23,730 nucleotides of DNA, taken from positions 1 to 23,730 of the forward strand of contig CAJTKG010000039.1 of NCBI GenBank assembly GCA_910576935.1, given 5' to 3'. The position numbers and the translations under genes are program-made. This DNA comes from an uncultured Muribaculaceae bacterium (GTDB taxonomy: Bacteria > Bacteroidota > Bacteroidia > Bacteroidales > Muribaculaceae). How positions within the stretch are numbered: position 1 is the first letter of the stretch; each line of letters begins with the position of its first letter. The notes beneath the pieces are model-generated. The model was not told where the DNA came from and did not search any database. It saw only the letters and a program-made list of their open reading frames with translations. Positions 1-7,789 of the stretch are shown piece after piece.

Positions 1-263
1 AACGACATATCGTAACGAGACCTTTCCACCACATCGACATCGGATATATCATAGATGGTTTTCAGCAGAAGATACTTGAACATCATCACGGGACTTTCAG
101 CCATGCGGCCATTGTCTTGACAGTATTTATCCATAAGCTCTTTTTGAATAAAAGAAAAGTCCACAAAATCATTGATTCTGCGCAGGAGATTGTCCCGCGG
201 AATAATCAAATCGTAGAGTTCGCTGTAATCGCTGAACTGAAATGTCTGCTGAAGTGGTAACAT
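1..263 (-). CDS. IS1182-like transposase, N-terminal part (gene runs off the left edge)
   Basis: Reading the minus strand from the ATG at 263 gives 87 uninterrupted codons up to the window edge. The product begins MLPLQQTFQFSDYSELYDLI and continues through RDNLLRRINDFVDF and GRMAESPVMMFKYLLLK. This matches the N-terminal DUF772-type helical region of IS1182/IS5-like transposases, in which an N-terminal DNA-binding part precedes the DDE catalytic domain. The catalytic domain is outside the window, so it cannot be said whether the copy is intact. A -7-like TACCTTTA (291 to 284, minus strand; one mismatch to TAnnTTTG) lies just upstream. The family call rests on remembered motif similarity. Confidence 0.8.
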   Translation of the reverse strand, partial: MLPLQQTFQFSDYSELYDLIIPRDNLLRRINDFVDFSFIQKELMDKYCQDNGRMAESPVMMFKYLLLKTIYDISDVDVVERSRYDMS

Positions 264-297
264 AATGGCTTGTTTTATACCTATAAAGGTACAAAAA

Positions 298-339
298 AAT
301 CGGCACATATCCAAGACTTTCTCTTGATATGTGCCGATT
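298..339 (-). terminator. Strong hairpin terminator upstream of the transposase
   Basis: A perfect 14-bp inverted repeat (298-311 with 326-339) encloses a 14-nt loop. The plus strand carries an A-run at 293-299, so a minus-strand transcript would read hairpin then U-run, the intrinsic terminator pattern. It lies about 85 nt past the rubrerythrin stop codon and just before the transposase start. It can therefore end the rubrerythrin message and shield the transposase from read-in transcription. Confidence 0.75.
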
Positions 340-423
340 AATTCAGACCGATGTCTTATTGAAGGACTTTTTCAGTGCCCTCCTTTAAGGCGCAGCTTTT
401 TTGATACAGGCAAGATTCTTGAT

Positions 424-975
424 TTACTTTTTAAAGAAGCGGTTGTAGAGACCCTGGAAGCCTTGGCCGTGGCGGGCTTCGTCTTTTGCCATTTCGTGAA
501 CAGTGTCGTGGATGGCGTCGAGGTTGAGCTCTTTTGCACGACGTGCTATGCGCATTTTGTCTTCGTTGGCGCCGGCTTCGGCAGCCATGCGTTTTTCGAG
601 GTTGGTCTTGGTGTCCCAGACACATTCGCCGAGGAGTTCGGCAAATTTGGCTGCGTGCTCGGCCTCTTCAAAAGCGTAGCGTTTGAAAGCTTCGGCGATT
701 TCGGGATAGCCTTCGCGGTCTGCCTGGCGCGACATGGCCAGATACATGCCTACTTCGCCGCATTCGCCGTTGAAGTGTGCGGTGAGGTCTTTTATCATTT
801 CGTCGTCGCAGCCTTTGGCTACACCTATTTCATGCTCTGTCACGAATGTGAGTTCGGCAGCCTCGTCGAGTTCTTTGAATTTCGATTTGGGGGCGCCGCA
901 GATAGGGCATTTTTCAGGTGCTTCCTCGCCTTCGTGTACATAACCACAGACTGTGCAGATGAATTTCTTTTTCAT
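424..975 (-). CDS. Reverse rubrerythrin (rubredoxin-like N-terminus plus ferritin-like diiron domain)
   Basis: This 183-residue cytosolic protein probably reduces hydrogen peroxide (NADH peroxidase activity) to protect an anaerobe from oxygen stress. An N-terminal rubredoxin-like knuckle has the iron ligands Cys7, Cys10, Cys23 and Cys26 in two CxxC pairs. A four-helix ferritin-like domain follows from about residue 45, with likely diiron ligands Glu71/Glu74, Glu103/Glu104/His107, Glu127, and Glu161/Glu166/His169. The rubredoxin part precedes the diiron part, the reverse of classical rubrerythrin. The gene is monocistronic: its own -7 element lies 55 nt upstream, and the adjacent amidase operon is closed by a separate terminator. 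Length and motif spacing are normal for the group, and nothing looks broken. Confidence 0.93.
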   Translation of the reverse strand: MKKKFICTVCGYVHEGEEAPEKCPICGAPKSKFKELDEAAELTFVTEHEIGVAKGCDDEMIKDLTAHFNGECGEVGMYLAMSRQADREGYPEIAEAFKRYAFEEAEHAAKFAELLGECVWDTKTNLEKRMAAEAGANEDKMRIARRAKELNLDAIHDTVHEMAKDEARHGQGFQGLYNRFFKK

Positions 976-1029
976 ATCGATATATTTTTTAGAATGATTA
1001 TAAAATTGAGTTGTTTCTAATTTTCGTTA

Positions 1030-1037
1030 CAAAGATA
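1030..1037 (-). promoter_or_regulatory. -7 promoter element for the rubrerythrin gene
   Basis: The minus strand reads TATCTTTG, an exact match to the Bacteroidetes -7 consensus TAnnTTTG. It lies 55 nt upstream of the rubrerythrin ATG in very AT-rich DNA. No clear -33 TTTG is seen at the usual distance. The same octamer precedes the phosphodiester glycosidase at 7790-10330. Confidence 0.6.
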
Positions 1038-1096
1038 ATCTAATTACTTTTAAGTATATGTTAATTTTAATTAAATAATTAACATATAAGATAAAT

Positions 1097-1126
1097 AAAA
1101 ACGCTGAAGACAACTTCGGCGTTTTT
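1097..1126. terminator. Bidirectional intrinsic terminator closing the amidase operon
   Basis: A 13-bp stem (1097-1109 with 1114-1126, one T-G wobble) surrounds a 4-nt loop. It starts with five A and ends with five T, so it works as an intrinsic terminator in both directions. It lies 30 nt after the stop codon of the minus-strand amidase gene and upstream of the rubrerythrin promoter, insulating the two units. Confidence 0.85.
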
Positions 1127-1155
1127 GCAATAGGAGTTAATGTTCAGTCTGTTAG

Positions 1156-3579
1156 TTAAATGACTATTCTGCGGGTGGCCGAACGACCGTCTTTTGTCGA
1201 GACTTTGACGATATAGACGCCATGGACGAGAGTGTCGGTGGCGATACTGTCAGTATCGGTGACAGCGGCTACTACAGCTCCGGCAGCATTGATTATCTCT
1301 ATCAGCGCTACCTCATTATCGGTCGTGACTTTGATTAGGTCACCGGCCTTGGCAATGTCTATATCGGTGTCACCTGTTGTAATGTCGCAGATGCCGTCGC
1401 TGTTGTAGCGGGCCGAGAGATTGTCGAGGCAGAATGCGCCTTTCTGTGTGATGGGGCTGCTCTTCTGAACGATTTTGACACCACTGAAGATATAGGTATA
1501 ACCGGCCTCGAGCATGTCGAGTTTTACTTCGTGATATTGCCAGCCGAGGAAAGATAGATCACATAGTTTGGCCCATTTGGTGTCTGTGCCCGATGTGACG
1601 GCTACCCAGAGTTCGTGGTTGTTGAAGTCGCCGTTGATATAAGAGCCGATGACGTCACCATTGACAAACTGATGTGGAGCGCCGGTATAGTCCCAGACGA
1701 TCTCACCGTCGTGGTTTTCGGCGAACGTATAGGTGAATCGGGCAGAAGCTTTGTCAAAAAGTTTGACCGATGTAGAGGCGAGTGAGCCCGGAAGAGTCGA
1801 GCCAATGCCTTTTGTCGCTTCTGGGTTGTAGGCGAAGACCGTGCCGTTTTCGAAGCCGTTTATGACAGTAGCGTCGGCTGCTGATGTCGCGTCAGAGGCT
1901 TTGAATGTTGTCACCACATCGTTGCCGAGCGGCAGGTTCTCGCGGTCGCGCAGGTCACCGCTGAGGCTGATTGTATAAGTCTCACCTACGCTCAGGTTAC
2001 CGCTGAGAGCTATGACGGCATTGCCGAAACCGTTTGAAAGTTGGTTGAATTTCGACGAGCGTTTGTTGAGCGCGACTGATTTGCCTTTGGAGTCTTTTAC
2101 CGATACCTGATCATAAATAGATACTGAGTTGATTGTTTTGTCAAAACGGAACTCGAGCGTCGGAGCTACATAGTGCACTTCGCCGCCGTCGACAGGATAA
2201 CGGTCGATCATCTCAAGACGATTGCGGCCTTTGGTCACAAAGCTGAATTCGAGCCGGTCTTTGAGGAACGGGTTGCTGTTGTAGCTGTCGGGATGCTTGG
2301 CTGTCTTGTCGACTTTAACGGTGTAGGTTGTGTTGAGTTCGAGGGCCAGGGTCGGTATAAACGATGCTTTGCGGTAAGAGTCGCTGTATTTGAAATAGCC
2401 GTCGACGGCCGGGGTTATCGAGAAGGCTTTCTCGAATGATTCGGTATCGACGTCGGTGTTGAAGGTGAAATTTATTGTCGATGCACATGATACGGCGTCG
2501 GCCTCGCCCGACACGGGTGAGTAGGCTGTAACCTCGAGCGGGAATTCACGTTTGAGCGTCAGAGGCATATCCTGATAGGTTACATTGCAGGCTGTTACAG
2601 TGACTTGTTTTGTTTCCTGATAATAGCCGTCGCGCACCGACCGCAGGGTGTAGTCGCCGGGAGCTACGTTACGGAAGACGAAAATGCCGTTGTACATATC
2701 GTCGGTCGTACGTGTCTGTATAACTTTGCCGCTCTTGTCAAGCAGTTCGACACTTGCCCCGTTGATCGGAGCGTATGTGTCACGGCCGTATGCGTGGAAA
2801 GATGCGGGCTGAATGAATTCACGTTTGTTGTGGTTGTCATAGACGACGCCGGCGACGTTGCCGGTGACGAAACGGTCTTCGGTGTCATAGAACTCCATGA
2901 TACTCTTTACGAAGTGCCACGCCTCAAGCCAGAGGTAGTCGTCGTTCATGAGACGGTGTGCCTCGGGGCGGTGTTCGTGCATACTGCCCTCGGAGAGCAG
3001 ACCGACGACGTAGAGTGTACGGAGTACGCCGAGACCGCCCTGCCACATCTTGTCATAGAATGTGAGGTCGCCGACGACATACTCGTTATGGCGAGTCCAT
3101 ACAGGCAGTTTGCTCGAGTATAGATTTTCCCAGAGTATTTTGCTGAGGGTGACGTTCTCCGGATAGCGGGGTGTGCCGATCGTGTTCTCGCGGTAGAGCA
3201 TCAGCGGCGTATTGACATCCTCGCCGGCATTGGAGTGTATAGAGAAGAAGAGGTCGACGCCGAGTCTGTTTGCTTCGGCGGCGATACCCGAGAGCGAGCG
3301 GTCGTCGTCTTCGGTGTTCTTGATGCGTGACAGATATGGAGTGGCGCCGAGAGAATCAAGAATATGATACATATGGAGGCCTTTGTATAGGTTGCTCTTA
3401 GACTCCCAGTAGCCGTTGGTGTCATTCTGTTCGAAAGGATGGATGCGTATCGGGCGGTCGTTAGATGTATAGCCTCCGTGGCCGGGATTGATATAAATCT
3501 TGAGTTCGCTCATTTTTTTTGCATCCGAGGCAAAAACGGCTGTGATGGCGGCCAGTAATAATATTGCAATCTTTTTCAT
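1156..3579 (-). CDS. Secreted N-acetylmuramoyl-L-alanine amidase (Amidase_3) with Ig-like domains and a T9SS-type C-terminus, copy 1
   Basis: This 807-residue protein should cleave the amide bond between MurNAc and the peptide stem of peptidoglycan outside the cell. A signal peptide (about residues 1-18) precedes an Amidase_3 domain (about 26-230) with the expected zinc and catalytic residues: His34 in NPGHGG, Glu59, His115 in FFSIHSN and Glu197 in LLSEGS. A carboxypeptidase-regulatory-like fold (about 240-345), two Big_5-like Ig domains and a jelly-roll module follow. The last 80 residues resemble a T9SS sorting domain, ending GVYIVKVSTKDGRSATRRIV. It lacks the usual YPNP entry motif, so this part has diverged. 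The ATG at 3579 is preferred over the in-frame TTG at 3585 because it starts the signal peptide directly. The upstream propeller stop is only 2 nt away, which suggests translational coupling. It is a clear paralogue of the protein at 4446-6863. Confidence 0.9.
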   Translation of the reverse strand: MKKIAILLLAAITAVFASDAKKMSELKIYINPGHGGYTSNDRPIRIHPFEQNDTNGYWESKSNLYKGLHMYHILDSLGATPYLSRIKNTEDDDRSLSGIAAEANRLGVDLFFSIHSNAGEDVNTPLMLYRENTIGTPRYPENVTLSKILWENLYSSKLPVWTRHNEYVVGDLTFYDKMWQGGLGVLRTLYVVGLLSEGSMHEHRPEAHRLMNDDYLWLEAWHFVKSIMEFYDTEDRFVTGNVAGVVYDNHNKREFIQPASFHAYGRDTYAPINGASVELLDKSGKVIQTRTTDDMYNGIFVFRNVAPGDYTLRSVRDGYYQETKQVTVTACNVTYQDMPLTLKREFPLEVTAYSPVSGEADAVSCASTINFTFNTDVDTESFEKAFSITPAVDGYFKYSDSYRKASFIPTLALELNTTYTVKVDKTAKHPDSYNSNPFLKDRLEFSFVTKGRNRLEMIDRYPVDGGEVHYVAPTLEFRFDKTINSVSIYDQVSVKDSKGKSVALNKRSSKFNQLSNGFGNAVIALSGNLSVGETYTISLSGDLRDRENLPLGNDVVTTFKASDATSAADATVINGFENGTVFAYNPEATKGIGSTLPGSLASTSVKLFDKASARFTYTFAENHDGEIVWDYTGAPHQFVNGDVIGSYINGDFNNHELWVAVTSGTDTKWAKLCDLSFLGWQYHEVKLDMLEAGYTYIFSGVKIVQKSSPITQKGAFCLDNLSARYNSDGICDITTGDTDIDIAKAGDLIKVTTDNEVALIEIINAAGAVVAAVTDTDSIATDTLVHGVYIVKVSTKDGRSATRRIVI

Positions 3580-3581
3580 CG

Positions 3582-4418
3582 TCAATCGGCAGTGTTTAGT
3601 TTTATCATGTACATTTCGCCGACTATGTCGGTGTATATCACAGTGCCGTCAGCCGATGCTGTTGCTTCGCTGACGAGAATGTCTTCGCCTGTGAGGCTCA
3701 CCATGGTGCCGTCGTTGACGTTGACGGCATAGAGGCGCGCGTCGGTGATGACATATCCGTCATCGTGGCTGACGACTGTTATGACCCAGTCGTTGCCGGC
3801 CCAGGCCGGAAAATCGCCTTTGGTAGCGATGCGGCGCACGCCCGAACCGTCGAGTGCGGCGACAAAGACGCCCTTGAACGGCTCGGTGAAGATCATACGG
3901 CTGCCGTCGGGCGACATCGATGCCCATAGATAGCTGTGGGCGTCAGGCAGGGGTGAGATCCGGTTCACTTTGCCGGCGCGGCTGACGGCTATGCTTTTGT
4001 AGTCGGCGCAGACAAAATCGTCGCCGGCAATGTCGGCGAGGTTCACGTCGTTGCGATCGGCTTTGCGGAGTTTGCTGGCTTTGCCGTTGCGCAGCGAGAA
4101 CGAGCGCACGTCGCGGTTGAGGAGACCGTCGACTGTGATGGCAGTGCGGTAGTAGACTTCACTGCCGTCGGTCGAGAATACGGGGTCGAAACCCGCGCCG
4201 CGGCTGTCGTCAATGACGGTTATGGTCGCGGTCGCCATGTCGTAGGCCTTCAGTCCCTCATGGTTTACGGTCGAGAAGAGCAGCGTCTTGCCGTCGGGGG
4301 CAAGCACGGGATGATGAGCGCCGTTCTCGATATTGAGGCGGACGCTTTCGCCGACAGTCAGGGCGCCGGCACTAAATGCCAGCGCCCCGAGGGCTATAGT
4401 CAATAAGGTGGTTTTCAT
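3582..4418 (-). CDS. Secreted PD40/TolB-like beta-propeller protein, copy 1
   Basis: This 278-residue protein has a signal peptide (about residues 1-20, cleaving near GAL-TVG) and a body of WD40-like PD40 repeats. Three repeat cores are clear: PVLAPDGKTLLFS (37-49), PVFSTDGSEVYY (79-90) and WASMSPDGSRMIF (165-177). The C-terminus has no T9SS sorting domain, so the mature protein probably stays in the periplasm. Propellers of this type are usually binding modules, not enzymes, and no catalytic motif is seen. It lies 27 nt after one amidase gene and 2 nt before the next, and it is paralogous to 6865-7767. Its partner is probably the amidase encoded directly downstream. That role is inferred from gene order only. 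Confidence 0.82.
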   Translation of the reverse strand: MKTTLLTIALGALAFSAGALTVGESVRLNIENGAHHPVLAPDGKTLLFSTVNHEGLKAYDMATATITVIDDSRGAGFDPVFSTDGSEVYYRTAITVDGLLNRDVRSFSLRNGKASKLRKADRNDVNLADIAGDDFVCADYKSIAVSRAGKVNRISPLPDAHSYLWASMSPDGSRMIFTEPFKGVFVAALDGSGVRRIATKGDFPAWAGNDWVITVVSHDDGYVITDARLYAVNVNDGTMVSLTGEDILVSEATASADGTVIYTDIVGEMYMIKLNTAD

Positions 4419-4445
4419 TAATGATGTTAATGATCGGGTTTGTTT

Positions 4446-6863
4446 TTAGTGTTTGATAATGACTTTTTTAGCGACGCTGCCCGAAGCGGTCTTGACAACG
4501 ACGATATAGTTGCCTGCAGCGATATCGGAGACATTGAGCACATTGCCGCCGCGGCTTGCTACGGTCACACCGTCGAGCGATATGAGTGTGAGGCTTTCGA
4601 TGATGACGCCGCCGTTGGCGATGATATATTCAGAAGCGGGATTGGGATAGACGCTTACCGTGGCGATGTCGACATCGTTCACACCCGAGCCTTCGCCGCC
4701 GAGTTTGTTGATATCGTCGATTCTGAAGGCTCCCGATTTGCTCATCATGCTCGATTTCTGTACAAGACGGATACCGCTGAGCGAGTAGGGCAGGCCGCCT
4801 TCGAGGGCCGTGAGGTCGACAGGTATATAACGCCAGCCGAGGAAGTCCATGTTGCAGACTTTGGCATACATGACACCTGTCTCGCCTGTAAATTCGAGAT
4901 AGACTTCATTGTCTGTGAGATCGCCGTAGATATGGACGCCGGCTTTGTCGGCATCGGTCAGTGTCATCTCGGTGTTTGACGAGCGTTCCCAGAGAGCTTC
5001 GCCGCCATCGGTGTCTTCAAATTCATAATTGAATGTCACGGCCGAAGTTCCGAACAGTTTTTCGCTCTTGTCTGCCTTGACAGAGTTTGAGGCTATGGCA
5101 ATTGAGCTTTCGGCGTTGAGCGAGTAAAGTTCGGCGTTCTCCATGTCGTCGACGACTTCTTTATTTTTGGCTTCGCCGGCGTCGACAGCCTTGAATGTCA
5201 CGCTGACAGGCTCTTTGATGGTGATGCCGTCGTGGTCGGCGAATTCGCCCGAGAGTTCGAGTTTATAGGTCTCGCCTACTGTAAGGTTAGATCCGAACGG
5301 AATTCTGAAGAAGCCATAGGGTGAGTTTTTACTTGACGAGTTTGTCATGCCGCGGTTGTTGAAAGACACTTTATTGCCCTTGGAATCAGTGCAGCTGATC
5401 TGTTTTAGAATCTTGCTGACGTTGGGGCGCTTGTCAAAGCGGAATTCGATATAGGCTTTTTTATAGTGCACTTCTTCGTCAAGTTTCGGGAACTGGCCGA
5501 TGATTTCCATGAAGTTGCGGTCGGTAGTCAGGAACTTGAAGCTGAGCGGCTGCTCGAGATTGAGATTGCCGGGGTGCTTGGCGTCGGTGCCGACGGTCAC
5601 GGTGTAGAGCGTGTTGGTCGCATATGGTTCGTTGGGAGTGAAGACAAGACGGTAATTGAGGTCTTCCCAAGTGAAGACACCTTCGACAGGCGGTTCGATA
5701 TTGAAAGCATTCTGCGTAGACTCGACGTCCATGTCCCAGTTGAACTGTATTACGATCGGAGTATTACAGAGCACGGCTTCGTCACCGTCTTTCCATACAG
5801 GTGAATAGCTTTCGACAGCCGGGGGAGTCGAGCGTACCCTGCTCATGGTCATATTAGCGTATGTGATGTTATTGGCCGTGACTTCGATTTCTTTTTCTAC
5901 CGGATAATGGGTGTCTACAGTTGCCTTTACGGTGTATTTGCCAGGAGCAACGTTTTTGAAAGCATAAATGCCGTTTACATGCACCGGGTCGGTGGTATAT
6001 GTATCGACGAGTTTGCCGGTCGCGTCATATAGCTCGACCTTGGCGTTCTGGATTGTAGCGTTGAGGTCGTCGCCGAATTTGATGTATGAGCCGTCGCGAG
6101 GCAGACGGTTGTCGTTGAGGCGACCGAAGACAGAACCTACTTCCTCGCCGTCGACAGAAAAATATTCGTCGATGGCTTTGCGGAAATGGAATGCTTCGAG
6201 CCAACAGAAGTCTTTGCTCATAAGGCGGTATGCCTCGGGGATATAGTCGTGGAACGAACCCTCCGACAGCATGCCGGTGACAGTCAGGCCGCGCAGCACA
6301 CCCAGGCCGCTTGTGCCCCACGATGGGTAAAATGACCAGTCGCCTCGGATGTTGAGATTGGTCGATGTCCAATATGTCACCTCGTTCTCGAGCAGGTGGC
6401 GGTTGAGTATCTCGCAGACAACTTTGTCCTGTGGCTTCAAAGGCTCGTTGTCATAACCGCGGAAGAGCATGAGCGGGAAATTGCGGCGTGCGACAGTGCC
6501 TGTGGCGTTTGAGTGTATCGAAAAGAATATGTCGGCGTTCGAAGCGTTGGCAAGGCGCACGATTGTCGACAGACCGAGGTCATCGTCTTCGGTATTGGTC
6601 GTTCGTGACATTTCGACTTTATATCCTTTGGCTATGAGCATGTCGCGCAGAGCCAGACCCTTGTCGAGGTTTGAGTTTGATTCCCAATAGCCGTTGGGAT
6701 CGCCTTGTTCATAAGGGTAGATGACTACATTGCGGTCGTTGCTTTCATGTCCGCCGTGGCCCGGATTGATGTAGACCTTCAGGCCGTTGTCTTTGGCTGC
6801 GAAGAGTCCGAATGCACAGATACCGGCTGCGATAGCTGTGGCGATATATCTTTTTGCTCTCAT
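4446..6863 (-). CDS. Secreted N-acetylmuramoyl-L-alanine amidase (Amidase_3) with Ig-like domains and a T9SS type A sorting domain, copy 2
   Basis: This 805-residue paralogue of the 1156-3579 protein has the same architecture. A signal peptide (about 1-23) precedes an Amidase_3 domain with His36 in NPGHGG, Glu61, His117 in FFSIHSN and Glu201 in MLSEGS. A CarboxypepD_reg-like domain (about 240-350), two Big_5-like Ig domains and a jelly-roll module (about 585-725) come next. The C-terminal sorting domain is canonical, opening VSVYPNPAS and ending with a Gly-Asn-Tyr strand and a basic tail. The enzyme should cross the outer membrane through the T9SS encoded at 15437-22409 and cut peptide stems from peptidoglycan. 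Its ATG lies 1 nt after the stop codon of the upstream propeller gene. All four catalytic and zinc residues are present, so an active enzyme is expected. Confidence 0.93.
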   Translation of the reverse strand: MRAKRYIATAIAAGICAFGLFAAKDNGLKVYINPGHGGHESNDRNVVIYPYEQGDPNGYWESNSNLDKGLALRDMLIAKGYKVEMSRTTNTEDDDLGLSTIVRLANASNADIFFSIHSNATGTVARRNFPLMLFRGYDNEPLKPQDKVVCEILNRHLLENEVTYWTSTNLNIRGDWSFYPSWGTSGLGVLRGLTVTGMLSEGSFHDYIPEAYRLMSKDFCWLEAFHFRKAIDEYFSVDGEEVGSVFGRLNDNRLPRDGSYIKFGDDLNATIQNAKVELYDATGKLVDTYTTDPVHVNGIYAFKNVAPGKYTVKATVDTHYPVEKEIEVTANNITYANMTMSRVRSTPPAVESYSPVWKDGDEAVLCNTPIVIQFNWDMDVESTQNAFNIEPPVEGVFTWEDLNYRLVFTPNEPYATNTLYTVTVGTDAKHPGNLNLEQPLSFKFLTTDRNFMEIIGQFPKLDEEVHYKKAYIEFRFDKRPNVSKILKQISCTDSKGNKVSFNNRGMTNSSSKNSPYGFFRIPFGSNLTVGETYKLELSGEFADHDGITIKEPVSVTFKAVDAGEAKNKEVVDDMENAELYSLNAESSIAIASNSVKADKSEKLFGTSAVTFNYEFEDTDGGEALWERSSNTEMTLTDADKAGVHIYGDLTDNEVYLEFTGETGVMYAKVCNMDFLGWRYIPVDLTALEGGLPYSLSGIRLVQKSSMMSKSGAFRIDDINKLGGEGSGVNDVDIATVSVYPNPASEYIIANGGVIIESLTLISLDGVTVASRGGNVLNVSDIAAGNYIVVVKTASGSVAKKVIIKH

Positions 6864-6864
6864 G

Positions 6865-7767
6865 TCAATCTATGAGTTTGATGTTGATTTGATAAAGGCG
6901 GCCGTCAATAGTATTGTAGACGATTTTGCCGGCTGCGGCCGATGCCGTGGGGTTCATCGACATGCTCTCGGGGCGCGTAAGCTCTTGTATCTCCGAGCCG
7001 TCGGCACGGAGAATCACAATCTGTGACGATTTGAGCTGATGGCCGTCGTCGGTGGCGTTCATCGCCACGACGACATTGTTGTCATACCAGACAGGAGCCT
7101 CGAAGTTGCCGGGCTCTGAGATGATGTTACCGTGGAGATCGGTGATGACGATGCCGTGTCCGGCGGCGAAGAACATCACTTTACTGCCGTCGGGCGACAT
7201 CGATGCCCAGATATAGCCGGCCGACTTTGCGACGGGTGTGTAGGCGGTCTCGACACCGTTGACGGTGATGAACAGACGTGTACCTTCAGTGCGTACGCCG
7301 CCGGCAAGTTTTTTGCCGGCGGAGATTTTCTTTTTGCCGACAACGGCGCTGACAGAGTTGTCGGCGACGACGGGACGGCCGACGAAACGCGATGCTTCGC
7401 TGAGTTCGACGGTCTTGCGGGCATTGATGTCATATTTTTTGACCTGACGCATGGCTATGCCGTTGGCTCCGGTATTCTGGTCGACAAAGATAACGGCTTT
7501 GCCGTCGGGCGTAAACTGTGCGTCGAAACCCGAGCGTGCTTCTTTTGAAACGGTTACGCTGACATTGTCATTGAAGTCGTAGAGCTTCAGATTTGAATAG
7601 TCGGCTGCCGAATAAAGCAGTTTCTGTCCGTCGGCGCTGAGTATCGGATTGTAAAGCTCACTCTGGGTGTCTTTGAGCAATCTGACGGGCGCGCCTGTCT
7701 CTGCTATCTGGGCCGCGGCTGTAGAGGCTACGGCGAGAAGCATGATTGCGCTTAATGTTTTGTTCAT
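6865..7767 (-). CDS. Secreted PD40/TolB-like beta-propeller protein, copy 2
   Basis: This 300-residue protein has a cleavable signal peptide (about 1-20, ending TAAAQ) and PD40 propeller blades. Examples are NPILSADGQKLLYS (40-53), AQFTPDGKAVIF (83-94) and WASMSPDGSKVMFF (187-200). The stretch YIWASMSPDGS is nearly identical in the paralogue at 3582-4418, and both are followed at once by an amidase gene, so the pair duplicated as a unit. A lysine-rich insert (about 145-153, KKKISAGKK) is absent from copy 1. There is no T9SS domain, lipobox or transmembrane anchor, so a soluble periplasmic location is likely. It lies 22 nt downstream of the phosphodiester glycosidase gene. The function is unknown; a chaperone, scaffold or inhibitor of the amidase is possible. 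Confidence 0.82.
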   Translation of the reverse strand: MNKTLSAIMLLAVASTAAAQIAETGAPVRLLKDTQSELYNPILSADGQKLLYSAADYSNLKLYDFNDNVSVTVSKEARSGFDAQFTPDGKAVIFVDQNTGANGIAMRQVKKYDINARKTVELSEASRFVGRPVVADNSVSAVVGKKKISAGKKLAGGVRTEGTRLFITVNGVETAYTPVAKSAGYIWASMSPDGSKVMFFAAGHGIVITDLHGNIISEPGNFEAPVWYDNNVVVAMNATDDGHQLKSSQIVILRADGSEIQELTRPESMSMNPTASAAAGKIVYNTIDGRLYQINIKLID

Positions 7768-7789
7768 GGAATTTATATATAGATTGGTT

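Larger units (their letters stand above)
1..385 (-). mobile_element. End of an IS1182-like insertion sequence (partial)
   Basis: This is the edge of an insertion sequence whose body lies beyond the left end of the window. It is supported by the 5' part of a transposase gene at 1-263 and by a hairpin just upstream of that gene. The outer boundary is a guess: the stretch around 365-385, which reads AGTGCCCTCC after GGACTTTTT, looks like an IS terminus. The opposite end and the target-site duplication are not visible, so the limit cannot be proved. The element sits about 40 bp downstream of the rubrerythrin stop codon. Confidence 0.5.

Noticed and set aside
331..1020. 229-codon plus-strand ORF across the rubrerythrin gene
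   Set aside because: It is antisense to a well-supported rubrerythrin, its product matches no family pattern, and it is explained by codon bias of the real gene.
3580..3585. TTG start for amidase copy 1 at 3585
   Set aside because: The ATG two codons later starts a normal signal peptide and avoids overlap with the upstream stop codon.
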